A stretch of 64,000 nucleotides of DNA from Anaeramoeba flamelloides. Its lineage: Eukaryota > Metamonada > Anaeramoebidae. A program made the translations under genes and the position numbers. The notes below the pieces were generated by a model. It was given only the letters and a program-made list of their open reading frames with translations. It did no database searches and had not been told where the DNA came from. Shown here in pieces: positions 35,690-45,755 of the stretch. Location of the stretch: assembly GCA_027625915.1 (NCBI GenBank), contig JANTQA010000026.1, forward strand, positions 6,944,001-7,008,000, given 5' to 3'. Within the stretch, counting starts at the first letter, position 1. Every line of letters starts with the position of its first letter.

Positions 35690-36240
35690 TTTATAATCCC
35701 TGAAATTTGAAAAATGACTATCTTGTTTAGTTTGTTACCACTTGTTAATTTGGTTCTTAGCTGATCGATCTTGTACTTGGTATGGATTTTAATAGTGATT
35801 CAAAATGGCAATATTTGACAATTTATGTATTTTATTTACGAAATCCGAATCCAAGGGTTGAAGACTAATTGGCTGGATCTTAAGTTATAAAAAAATGTGG
35901 TTTGTAGGTTATTGATTGAAATTTTTAAGTGTGGTTTTATTGACAGCTTTTAAAAAATTTTATTTTTTCATTTGGTTCATTGACAAAAAAGTAAAATTAA
36001 GATTTTTTTCTACAACCCAAAAATTCAAAAGTTATTCTTGAACACCTACAACATATTAGTCTTCAACCCTTGAATTCGGATTTGGTAAATAAAATAAAGA
36101 AATTGTCAAATATTGCCATTTTGAATCACTATTAAAATCCATACCAAGTACAAGATCGATCCGATAAGAGCCAATTCAACAACTTACTACACCCTAAACA
36201 AGATAATCTTTTTTCAAATTTCAGGGATTGTAATCCTTAA
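35690..36240. mobile_element. Long-armed inverted repeat element (family H)
   Basis: The arms 35690-35890 and 36041-36240 are reverse complements over ~200 bp. The left arm reads TAATCCCTGAAATTTGAAAA, GGTTCTTAGCTGATCGATCT, CCATACCAAGTACAAGATCG in reverse, and GAAATCCGAATCCAAGGGTT. The spacer is ~150 bp (GTTATTGATTGAAATTTT to TTCAAAAGTTATTCTTG). A single diverged left-arm copy lies at ~52150-52350. No coding content; no target duplication assigned. It ends ~37 bp before the Tc1-like element at 36277-36760. Confidence 0.78.
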
Positions 36241-36276
36241 TACAAACCAATTCTTCTTGAAATTTTATTATTTATA

Positions 36277-36760
36277 CAGTGATCAAAATAATGTGTACAC
36301 AAAGAAGATAATCCGTGTTTTTAAAATATTATCCGTGCTTTTTTTTCTTCTTGTACCAAGGCAACATCCAATCTACTATGGTATGTAGTATACCTAAGTT
36401 CAAATCAATTTTTGAAAGTAAAGGTCTCGTTATTTTCAGTAAAATTTTAATTATTTATGCAAATAGGTGAAAATTTTCCATCATATTCTCAATTTTTTTG
36501 AATTCTTTTTTGATTTTTTGATTATTAAAATTTTCTTCAAAAATTTACTCTATTTTTTGAGATAAATTTTGTAATTTGATCCTTCATTTTTAGAATTTAT
36601 TTTTAAATAATAGAACTTTAAGAAACCAATACCATGTTTTTTAGGGTTATTAACAGTTTCTTTGATTGGTTAATGTAGGGGTCTTCTCTAACAAAAAAAA
36701 ACACGCTTTTTATTTTGAAACATTTATTATATTTTTTTGCAGGCTTTATTATGACTACAG
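36277..36760. mobile_element. Non-autonomous Tc1/mariner-like element, copy 1
   Basis: 484 bp, flanked by TA on both sides. The left terminal repeat is CAGTGATCAAAATAATGTGT. The right one, read on the minus strand, is CTGTAGTCATAATAAAGCCT. The TA target, the CAGT-type start and imperfect ~25-bp ends are typical of Tc1/mariner derivatives. The interior has no transposase frame; a short plus-strand open frame near 36666-36872 runs out of the right end and is not a gene. The element is the reverse orientation of 53061-53535 and shares its interior, for example ACCAATACCATGTTTTTTAG and TGATTGGTTAATGTAGGGGT. Confidence 0.82.
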
Positions 36761-37594
36761 TAGAGAGGATTTGTTATTTGATTGTAAAATTCTATTTTTT
36801 ACAATCATAAAATCAATTCTTTTCAAATTAAACAAGAAAAAGCTAAATTTCAATGTTTGGTTTATTCAATAACTGGTGTTTTTCTTTTTTACTCCATGTT
36901 GCAAAATAAATGGAAAAAAATTTTAATTCAATTTTCCAAATAAAGTTTTTCAATCAAGGAAAATTTCAAATTTTTAATATTCTTAAGGGAAACTTAAATT
37001 ATTAATTTCCTTTGATAGAATTGAGGTTCTTTGTAGACTTATTTTAATTTTTGGGAAGTAGTTGTTTTGGAATCTGAATGAAAATTTAGATCTTTTTATT
37101 TTGTAATCTAAAATATTTCTTTCTGACGTCTCTAAATGTGGTTGTGTAAAAGTTGTTGAAATAATAAGATGTTTTTTGGATGAAAATTTAAGGGTGTTTG
37201 GAATACTGATAAATTCCAATTAATATACACCAAATTTATAGTTTAATTTCCTTTTTTGGAAATGTTAGAACTTTACTTTTAAAATGACCATTAAAATAGA
37301 ATCTTTTGATTCGCATTTAATTTTACAAAGTCCCTTAACCTTTATTCGAAAAAGTTCTTTCTTCAAAGCTTTTGTAAAAAAAATTACAAAATGAAAAATG
37401 GAATAAAAGCATTCAGATATTTAGTTGAATTTATTAGTAATTGGGATTTTTTATTTTTGTTTTTGGGTCCTTCTATACTTGAAGGATTTTGCTTATTGTT
37501 TTACAATTTTAAGTTTTTATCTTATCAAAAGGAAAATTTTCAAAAGGTTTAGAATATTTCTTGAAAGTTTCAGAGTTTTTAATGAATAAAAATT

Positions 37595-37824
37595 GTGCAA
37601 AAAATTAACTCTATTTTTTGAGAGAAAAATTTTACCTTGAATCTTCTTTTTTTGAATTTATTTTGAAATAATACAACTTGAAGAAACAATTATCATCTTT
37701 AAATATCGTTTGTTGTTGATTTATTTGATCCATTAATTTATAGATTTTTTGAGTAAAAGATATAGCACTTTTATTAAATTGAAATATGGATTAAAATTTT
37801 CTGCACGCTTTTGTTTGTCAACAG
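37595..37824. mobile_element. Non-autonomous Tc1/mariner-like element, diverged partial copy
   Basis: Matches the right half of 36277-36760 in the same orientation: TTAACTCTATTTTTTGAGAG, GAAATAATACAACTTGAAGA, and the end GCACGCTTTTGTTTGTCAAC followed by AG and TA. The left half is not recognisable, so it is either truncated at its left end or too diverged. The plus-strand open frame at 37749-37952 crosses the element end and is fortuitous. Confidence 0.6.
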
Positions 37825-38142
37825 TAGGCTCGGAAAAGAGTAACTTTGGTATTTTTTTGAAAAGTATAATTATTAATATAACAATATCTAGGGCTTTACA
37901 GCTTATATATCATATCCATTTTAACAATATACATCTTGGAGCGAAAAAATGAATTATCCTCAAAGATGAGACTTTGAAGATATTGGTACCTTATAATTAT
38001 TTTTATATCATTCATCTAAATTGTGATATGTAAGAATACTTATTTTCTACCTTGCAATAATAAACAAGTTTGTTTAAAAAGTAAATTAATTTTATAATTT
38101 AAAGTTCACAAACCTGTGAGGATGAATACTGTTCCTTTAAGG

Positions 38143-39342
38143 AAGTAAGTACATTTTACACTTTTGAAAATTTTAATTATGTATAACTTTACTGAAAAAT
38201 ATTTTTTTAGTGCCACAAGATATTGAAACTATGAAACCAAGATATCATTCACTGCCTATTTGTGAATGGAATCAAAGTAATTCGTAGTTGAATCTTAATT
38301 TTTTCAATTTTTTGAACATTTTTTTTTGATTAAATTTTTGATTTTATTAAATTTGTTTTGGGATCAATAGAGATGTGTTTATGGGAACGAGTGTAATTAA
38401 TCAAAGAGTAAACCAAAAAAATAGATCCAAAAAGGTGTGTATTTGAAACAAATATTTTGTTTTAGATGACCAAACACAAAAGATCACCATTTCCAAATAA
38501 ATTTGTTGAAATCCAGAATGAAAAAAAAAAATTGATAGAAGCCTATTTTCGAAGATTGGTTTTCTTTATCTTCATAATTTGTATGAACACAAACTATTTT
38601 TAGCCTTTTAAATTACTCACCACATTACTATTTATTATTATTTTATTCAAACATATTTATCCCAAATTTGCTTTTAAAATTCAATTTTCAAATATTTTTA
38701 TCAAACAATACCAAAACAAAGAATACTATTTTAAAAATTAAAATAAAGGGGTTGAATCCTTGGAATCAAAAAACAGTTACAAAAGATTCAAATCAAAATA
38801 ATTGAGAAACTCAATTACAAATTTCAATCGGATTCAAAATTTTTTTGAGTTCTCATTTTAATGGAAAATAAATAATTATAAAATCAAACACATTTGTCCA
38901 ATAAAACCCTCACTCTCAAGAATAATTAAAAAAATTTCTGATTTTCTGAAATAAAAACCAGAATTAGATGAATTAAATGAAAATAGGATTTTTAAATTCA
39001 TTTTGGAAATTCTTTAGAAATAAACAGTAATTTGTTTTTCAAAAATTTTCCAAACAAAATAATTTTCATAAAGAATTAAAAATAAAACCAAACAAAGAAG
39101 AAGGAATTATGTAAAATGATACAGATCAGATCAAGAAATAAAAAATATTTATTTATTTTTTCTTTGATCAATTTTTTCATTTTTTGGATTCCATTTTTTC
39201 ATGGCAATGTAAATATATAATACTAGGAGATATTCTACTCTAGTATTTATTAAAATATCAATTTGTTTGGTTAAATAAATGATTTCAAAGATTCAGTTTC
39301 ACATAAATAGTGGCACTCAAAAAATAAACAATGTACTTTCTC
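38143..39342 (+). mobile_element. 1.2-kb terminal-inverted-repeat element, copy 1
   Basis: Starts AAGTAAGTACATTTTACAC with an inner GTGCCACAAGATATTGAAAC, and ends with the inverted counterpart GTGGCACTCAAAAAATAAAC then AATGTACTTTC. The whole length, read backwards, matches 42808-44025. Landmarks are TTTTGGGATCAATAG, AAATAAATTTGTTGAAATCC, TTGATAGAAGCCTATTTTCG, GATACAGATCAGATCAAG and GTTAAATAAATGATTTC. No long reading frame, so non-autonomous. No target duplication assigned. The order of landmarks is collinear across ~1.2 kb, so this is one element and not chance similarity. Confidence 0.75.
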
Positions 39343-40439
39343 TCTCAAGAATAACTAAATGATGTTTTTTTCGAAAATTAGAATCTGAATCGAGTGAAAA
39401 CCATTCACATTTTTATGAATCGAAAATAATCTTAACAATCACAACATAACATAGACAATATATTGTTTTTCAAACCAGCTTCAAAATCACTCAAATATGA
39501 GATTAAATAACTCAGTTTCACAAAAAAATAATTTCCAAACTTATATTTGTTCAATGCTTTTATAAAATAGTCTTTTATATGGTGCAGGTCCGGAATTCAT
39601 TTGGAACCTAGGCCCTTAAAAAGTAAATACTTGGAATAAAGGTTTCAAGAATTATTATTAAGATTGTGATATGTCTCATGAAAAAAATGTAGCGCGGTTT
39701 AATTAACTCACTTTCTTAACTTGAATACAAAAGAAAAATCAACTTAAAGATCACAAAATTAATTCTCAGAGGAGATATAAAAAAAGCCCAATAAGTTATA
39801 AACAATAATATAAACAAGAAATTAAGTTCTGTAAATCAAGGTTAAAAAGAAATTATGAAGATATTGAAAGATTAATTTTCAATTTTTTGACAAAACAAAA
39901 AGTATAAAAGAAAATATTTATTCTTCTTTTCACAAGAAAACTATTTTATCTCAGAAATTTTTTGATTAATACGAAATCATCTAAACAAAATCGATTCATA
40001 TTTTATCAATATTTTCAAGAATTCTAGATCCAACCTTAAAAGCTGATTTAAATCCGAACCAAATGTACAATAAGTGATTTCTGAAATTCAAATAAAAGCT
40101 TGTAACAAAAAAACATGAGCTAAATTTTTCTAAAGTGTTAAATGAAGGTAATTTGGATTATTAATACCACTATAGTTCAACTTAACAACTCCTTTAAAAT
40201 CGAGAATATTTCTAATAAAATTCGAACTTTGGTGACATCCCAACCATTATTTTATTTTTACTTTTGGAATTGAAAGTTCATAATTATTTTTTTGTCACAT
40301 CTTTTTAAATGTCAAACAAAACCAAGAATTTAGAAGAAAAAAAGAGTACACTTTCCTTCTTTTGGCTCTATTTCTGTGAAATTTTTCCCCAAATAACCAA
40401 GGAATTTTATGTTTTTTTTTTTCTCCTTTTTCAATAGAA
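39343..40439. other. Intergenic between 1.2-kb element and ATP-grasp gene
   Basis: About 1.1 kb of AT-rich sequence with no gene. It ends in a very strong acceptor-like sequence directly before the next start: a T/C-rich tract at 40412-40431 then CAATAG, two bases before the ATG at 40440. This suggests an intron in the 5' untranslated region or a missed upstream exon of the ATP-grasp gene. Confidence 0.5.
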
Positions 40440-41924
40440 ATGAATCTCAAATTATTCCATTCATTTAAAAACAGAGATCCTCTTCCAAGTGGGTGGTTAC
40501 AGAAAGAACTTGGAAAACAAGATTCTGATTTACAAAAAATTGAAAAAAGGCTGAAGAGATTGGATCTTACTCATTCAATCAAATTTTCTACGATCTCAAA
40601 CATTGGGATTTGTTGTGAGGGTACTGAAAATAAGTTTGTCCCTGCAAAGCTCTCACTCTTTTCAAATAAGTGGTATATTTGGAAGCTCCAAGACAATGAG
40701 ATCGACACTGAGAAGATCTTTGGCAAGTATAAATCGGAAGAACTGAAAGGCCTTGATATGACTGTACTCAAAGAGCTGCCGACTAAATTCCAAAAGGTTG
40801 CAATTAACAACCACCTGCGCCTCACGAGGACACTCAGTATTGAAGACCAAACAGTCATGGTTCGAGGCACTTATGATCCCTTAACAGAGATCGTCCTTCA
40901 TTCAGATCCCAAGTTAGCACTGATCAGGTCACCCAATGAAAATATCGAGATCATGCTTAGAGTTGATGAGACAAAAACCATGTCTCAGTTCTGTTTCAGC
41001 TTCCTTCGGTTAGTACAGAGATGGAATCCAAAGACAGTTGTCTTGACGAACGAGAAACAAGAAAAGGAAGAGAAGAAAGAAAAGGAAGAGATGGAAGAGA
41101 TAGAAGAGGAGAGCCAACTATTGAACATAGACGGCTTCCCAAAGAGGGCCTACATCCAGGTTTATGATCGAAAAGTCAAATCAGAGTTTGATCACATTGT
41201 AAAAGAGCTGCGATCACACTCCATCCCTGTGGTTACAATGACAACACCAGAGTTTTATTATATTACACCCACGAAAACGGATCTTGTAATCGGCGACTTC
41301 ACCTGGACACGTTTGGCCATGAAGAAGATTGGCCTTAGCATGCCAGAACCACCAGACTACCCAGATTGCCTCCGCTATTTGCTACACAGAAAGATCTGGC
41401 AGACAACGCTGGGTGGTGTCAAGAAATGGATCTCTCAAAACCCAGGTAAAAAAATTTTTATCAAACCAATGGACGAAGTCAAGGCATTTTCAGGGCTTGT
41501 AACCTCATCGGAAGACTTTTGGGTGCCTTACTTGCTCGAACAGCATCCATCTTCATTGACCATTTTATGCTCCGAAGTTGTAAAAATGGTTACCGAATAC
41601 CGTGTCTACTGTGTGAACGGTTCAGTTAAGGGCGTGTGCCACTACAAGGGCCCAAAAGAACTTAAATTGGATCTCGATGTTGTAAACAAAGCCGTAAAGA
41701 CACTATTTGATAGCGAAGAGGGGAAAGATCTCACTGGCTGTGGTATTGATTTTGCAGTAATGGAGAAACCAAATTCAAATGAAAACGATCAAAAAGAGTA
41801 CGTCACATGTCTAATAGAGGTCAATGATGGTTATTCAATAGGACACTATGAAGGAGTTTCAACAAGGGACTTCACCAACCTTCTAATTGCACGGTGGGCC
41901 AAATTGATGGAAAAGAAGAATTAA
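40440..41924 (+). CDS. ATP-grasp domain protein, R2K-clade type
   Basis: 494-residue protein, single coding exon as modelled. Residues ~225-490 match ATP-grasp enzymes of the R2K clade: DYPDCLRYLLHRKIWQTT, then KKIFIKPMDEVKAFSGLV (candidate ATP-binding Lys342), EYRVYCVNGSVKGVCHYKG (Glu386, Arg388), GIDFAV (Asp437) and the metal-binding EVNDGYSIGHYEG (Glu460, Asn462). ATP-grasp enzymes activate a carboxylate as an acyl-phosphate and ligate it to an amine or similar group. The R2K substrate is not known to me, and many relatives are bacterial or viral. Residues 1-200 are an N-terminal region I do not recognise. A Glu/Lys-rich insert (~203-222) separates the two parts. The gene is the least AT-rich stretch in the window, with frequent C-ending codons, and lies between two inverted 1.2-kb elements. 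Both points are compatible with transfer but do not prove it. An acceptor-like sequence abuts the ATG. Confidence 0.8.
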   Translation: MNLKLFHSFKNRDPLPSGWLQKELGKQDSDLQKIEKRLKRLDLTHSIKFSTISNIGICCEGTENKFVPAKLSLFSNKWYIWKLQDNEIDTEKIFGKYKSEELKGLDMTVLKELPTKFQKVAINNHLRLTRTLSIEDQTVMVRGTYDPLTEIVLHSDPKLALIRSPNENIEIMLRVDETKTMSQFCFSFLRLVQRWNPKTVVLTNEKQEKEEKKEKEEMEEIEEESQLLNIDGFPKRAYIQVYDRKVKSEFDHIVKELRSHSIPVVTMTTPEFYYITPTKTDLVIGDFTWTRLAMKKIGLSMPEPPDYPDCLRYLLHRKIWQTTLGGVKKWISQNPGKKIFIKPMDEVKAFSGLVTSSEDFWVPYLLEQHPSSLTILCSEVVKMVTEYRVYCVNGSVKGVCHYKGPKELKLDLDVVNKAVKTLFDSEEGKDLTGCGIDFAVMEKPNSNENDQKEYVTCLIEVNDGYSIGHYEGVSTRDFTNLLIARWAKLMEKKN

Positions 41925-42324
41925 TTGAAAAAAAAATAATTGCAAAAAGATAAAATTCGGACATTTTATCCCATTTGATTTTCAGATACTAGCAAATATC
42001 TCTTCAATAAGGGATTTGTTTGATTAATAGATTTCAAAATAAATACTTAAACAACAATTACACTTTTTAATTGTATCTTATTTAAAATTTTGTTTGTGTT
42101 TAAAAAGTCATAAAAAATAATAAATAAACAAATTAATTTTATTTTGTTTTATACTCATATAGTGTTTTTATTTTATTTAATTTCATTATATTCTCATTTA
42201 TTGATATACCTTTGTTAATTTTCATAATAGTTTGATTTTTGATTTTCGAAAAGCATGTTTTGGTATCTAATGTTCTTGTTTCTCACAAACCACTTTTTTA
42301 TTTTTCAGTTACTAATCTCTCTTA
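41925..42324. other. Intergenic after the ATP-grasp gene
   Basis: About 400 bp, AT-rich. It includes several AATAAA-like hexamers near 42037 and 42118 that could serve 3' end formation. No gene or repeat recognised. Confidence 0.4.
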
Positions 42325-42782
42325 CTGTTGAGAGAAAAATGTTGGAAAGAGAAAAATAGTTGGAAAGCATTTTTAATTTTGAACATTACTGAAAATGATT
42401 TTTAATTTCAATTGTTTGTGAAATAACTAAAGAAAATAACAATAATCTACTTATTAGAATAATGATTAATGTAATTCTACTTTTTTTAAAACCTTATCTC
42501 TTGTTATCTAAAGCAAGTTTAAATATTACCATTTTCAGAATTAATAGTAAACTTTTCTAAAACTTGGATTATTGTTAAAATAGCATGATCTACTTTAGTT
42601 ATCAACCATTCAAATGAGTATTCTACATACACCACATATTAATGAACTTTTGATACCTTTAAACCTAGATTTATATAAAATTCACCTCTTTATCAACAGG
42701 ATTTGATTTTCAATTTTACTAATTTCCCAATTAAAAATCGTGTCTAACCATTTTTCTGTGTGCAACATTTTTCTCTCAACAG
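42325..42782. mobile_element. 458-bp MITE with 20-bp perfect terminal repeats
   Basis: Ends CTGTTGAGAGAAAAATGTTG and its exact complement CAACATTTTTCTCTCAACAG, each followed outward by TTA, which reads as a 3-bp target duplication (or TA with a chance T). The interior is non-coding and not obviously repeated elsewhere in the window. The perfect 20-bp ends suggest this insertion is younger than its neighbours. It sits 25 bp from the start of the right-hand 1.2-kb element. Confidence 0.88.
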
Positions 42783-42807
42783 TTAAATTTTGATACCTAA
42801 ATTTAAG

Positions 42808-44025
42808 TGGGTAAGTACATTTTTCAAATTTTGAAGTGGCACCATTTATACGAAACTGGATTTTTCAAATCATTTCTTTAACCAAATATATTGATATTTT
42901 AATAAATATGGAAGTGGAATGTATCCTAGTATAATATATATATATATCAAACCCACAAAAAAATACAATCCAACAAATGAAAAGATTGATTAAAAAAAAA
43001 TAAATACAAACCATTTATTTCTGGATCAGATCTGTAACATTTGATACAATTACTTCTTCTCGATTTGATTTTTATTTTTAATTCTGAATGAAAATACTTT
43101 TATTTGTAAAATTTTTGAGAAACAAATTACTTTTTTTTTCTAAAGTATTTCTAAAATGAATTTTAGAACACTATTTTCGTTTTTTTTTCATCTAATTCTA
43201 AATTTTAGTTCAGACAATAGGATATTTTTTTAAATTTCTCTTCAGAAATAAGTATTTATTGGATATATTTGTTTGATTTAATAATGATTTCTTTTCTATG
43301 AAAATTGAGAACTAAAATATTTCTGAATCTGATTGAAATTTTTTCTAAATTTTTCTTTTCTTTTGGGTTGAATAATTAATAAATGTTTTTTGATTCAGAG
43401 AATTCAACTTCGTTATTTAATTTTTGAAATAGTATTCTTTGTTTTGGTATTGTTTGATAAAAATATTTGAAAAAAGATTTTTGAAAACAAATTTGCGAAA
43501 TAAATGTTTTTTCAAATAATAATAAATAGGAATTGGGCCAGAAATTCAAGGCTATAAATTGAATGAATTCATACAAATTAAGAACACAGAGAAAAAAATC
43601 TTCAAAAATAGGCCTTTATCAATTTTTTTTTTTAAATTTTTGATTTCAACAAATTTATTTGGAAATGTGATCTTTCGTGTTTGGTCTTCTAAAACAGAAT
43701 ATTTGTTTCAAAGAAACACCCACTGGGTCTATTTTTTTTTTTTTTTTTAGTTTACTGTCTGATTAATTTCACGCATTCATTAAACATATTTCTTGATCCA
43801 AAACGAAATTTAATAAAACCAAAAATTTAATCTAAAAAAATTTTCAAAAAATTGAAAAATTAAAAATTCAACTCTGAATTACTTTTGTTTCAATTCTCAA
43901 ATATTTGCAGCGAATCATATGTTGGTTTCAAAGTTTCAATACCTGGTGGCACTCAAAAAATATTTTTCAGTAATGTTTCTACATAAATAAAATGTTTCAA
44001 AATGGTTAAAATGTACTTACTTACT
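42808..44025 (-). mobile_element. 1.2-kb terminal-inverted-repeat element, copy 2 (inverted)
   Basis: Bounded by GGGTAAGTACATTTTTC with an inner GTGGCACC on the left, and by GGTGGCACTCAAAAAATATT then AAAATGTACTTACTTAC on the right. Collinear with the reverse complement of 38143-39342 throughout. Open frames on both strands near 43376-43750 are short and not conserved in copy 1. The copy contains a TA microsatellite at 42937-42949. Confidence 0.75.
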
Positions 44026-44139
44026 TCAAAGATCAAGATAATTGTTTGCCAATTACTTAGATTTGTAAAACCCTGATTTATTATCAATATTAAAGGTATT
44101 TCTAGATAAGGAATCCTTATTTAGAAATTTGTAAAAAAA

Positions 44140-44545
44140 AAAAATAATAGAAACTAGTCCCTTAATCCATTTGTAAATTTTATTTTTATTGAAAGATTGA
44201 TATTCACTTAGTGAAAATGTGTTTTTCTAGTTTTACTTAAACTGTAAAAATGTTTTTACAGAAACCACTTTTGATTTTTATTCGAATTTTGATTTAATCT
44301 ACAATTGAAGATTAAAATGAACATTTTTGTTTTTTTCGATATTTCACAAAGGATTTGAGTTTTTCTATTTTAAAAAAAAATAATTGATTTTTTAGTTTTA
44401 ATTCTAAAGTTCATACCAACTATTCTTTGATATGTCTTATTCTTCTTAATTTCATATTTGTTCTTCAAAGGTGTAATTATAAAAAAATAATTGATATTGG
44501 CAAAAAATGTTGGGCTCCTTTGACTGAAACAAAGTTTAGTAATGG
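44140..44545 (+). repeat. Dispersed repeat family D, copy 2 (5'-truncated)
   Basis: Begins at the TCCATTTGTAAATTTTATTT block, so it lacks the first ~110 bp of copy 1. It runs to the common 3' end TTTGACTGAAACAAAGTTTA. Landmarks are AAAGATTGATATTCACTTAG, ATTAAAATGAACATTTTTG, ACCAACTATTCTTTGATATG and TTGTTCTTCAAAGGTG. Short open frames on both strands here are incidental. Confidence 0.62.
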
Positions 44546-44770
44546 ATACTCTCCAAATGAACCTTACCAAAAATTCACCATTTTATTAAAAAAAACACAT
44601 TCTATACATTGTTGATCACATTTTGCTGAAAAAAAAGTTAGTTGTGAATTCTCTGTTTTTCTATATTTCCATTTTGGAACAAATCGCTTAATAAAAAAAC
44701 CATCTCAAAAAAAAAAATTGAAATTTTGAAATCTTTTTTTTTGTAGTTAGGAATTTTTGAAACTAGATAA

Positions 44771-45004
44771 AAAAGTTTATTTTATTTTCTCTGGAACTGC
44801 CCAGCCTATGAAAATAATCGTAAAATCTGGATACCTGAATTAAAAAAAATTAATATATCTAATATATTAAATATTATTACTATTTTTGATATTATTAGAA
44901 AAAGAGATTCATCATATTTATTAGCACTAGTGGGTAATAAATTTATTTTTGAGTCTTTAACAAAATTTCTAAATCAAAATTTAGGAATTCGGGAAGTGCA
45001 GTAG
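44771..45004 (+). pseudogene. LINE-like C-terminal fragment
   Basis: A 77-codon open segment starting after a stop. It reads SLFYFLWNCPAYENNRKIW, then IPELKKINISNILNIITIFD, and further on YLLALVGNKFIFESLTKFL before a stop. A short aromatic stretch, then W-N-C-P-x-Y-x-x-x-R, is the usual end of non-LTR retrotransposon polyproteins (the E-H-x-L-x-x-C-P-x-Y region), followed by a helical tail of this length. There is no upstream continuation; repeat D lies just before it and repeat B just after. It is a truncated relic, possibly of the same family as the fragment at 12480-13250, though the two pieces do not overlap and this cannot be tested here. Confidence 0.5.
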
Positions 45005-45755
45005 AGTGCCTAGGTTTTTTTTAATTTTTGAAATGAATTGAAAATTAAATAAATTTTCAATACATTTCAAAAATTAAAAAAAACCTAATGGCAAATAAGA
45101 GGAATTAAAAACTCCTCCGTTAAATAATAAAAAAAAAAAAAAGTTTATTTTCCAAATTAATCCAGTATAATTTAAAAGCTTTCTCTGTGTGACATTGTAT
45201 TTTTTTAAAAAAATCACAATTAAAATTGAGAAAAAATCTTTTAAAGTGTTTTGTTTTTGTGAAAGTTTTTTACATTTTTTGAAAATCAGAAAACAACTTT
45301 TTTAAAACCTTAAAGAAATAAAAAATTTACTGGATAGGTCTGAATTACATTGATAAACATTTTATTAAACTTCTATCAAATTTTCATTTATTAAATCGCC
45401 TATACCTAAATTATTTTTACTGGCTGAGATTTAAATTGAAATATTAATCAATTCAATAACAAAACCAAAAAAAAAAATTTTCTTTCAAAATCAAGACTTT
45501 CCAACATAAAACGAAAAATATGTTTTCCCATTTTCAAGAATTAACTTTATTGTTAATAATGGAATAGATTACTTTTTTTCGTTTTATATAGGAAACATGG
45601 GAATTTTGGATTTCAAAAAAGATACTCAAATCAATAAATTGTTTAAATGATATTAACTTATCCATTTCATAAGCCAAAAGACACATTACCAAAAAAATAT
45701 TTTTTTCAAGATCTTGACAAGATTTCATTTTATTTTTTAAAAAAATACTACTCCC
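45005..45755. other. Intergenic with a fragment of repeat B
   Basis: Bases 45005-45110 repeat the family B theme as an inverted pair: CTAGGTTTTTTTTAATTTTT and its near complement AAAAATTAAAAAAAACCTAA around a 40-bp spacer. The rest is AT-rich. A minus-strand open frame at 45534-45728 of 64 codons has no domain and ends just before the RBR gene's stop; I treat it as non-genic. Confidence 0.5.
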
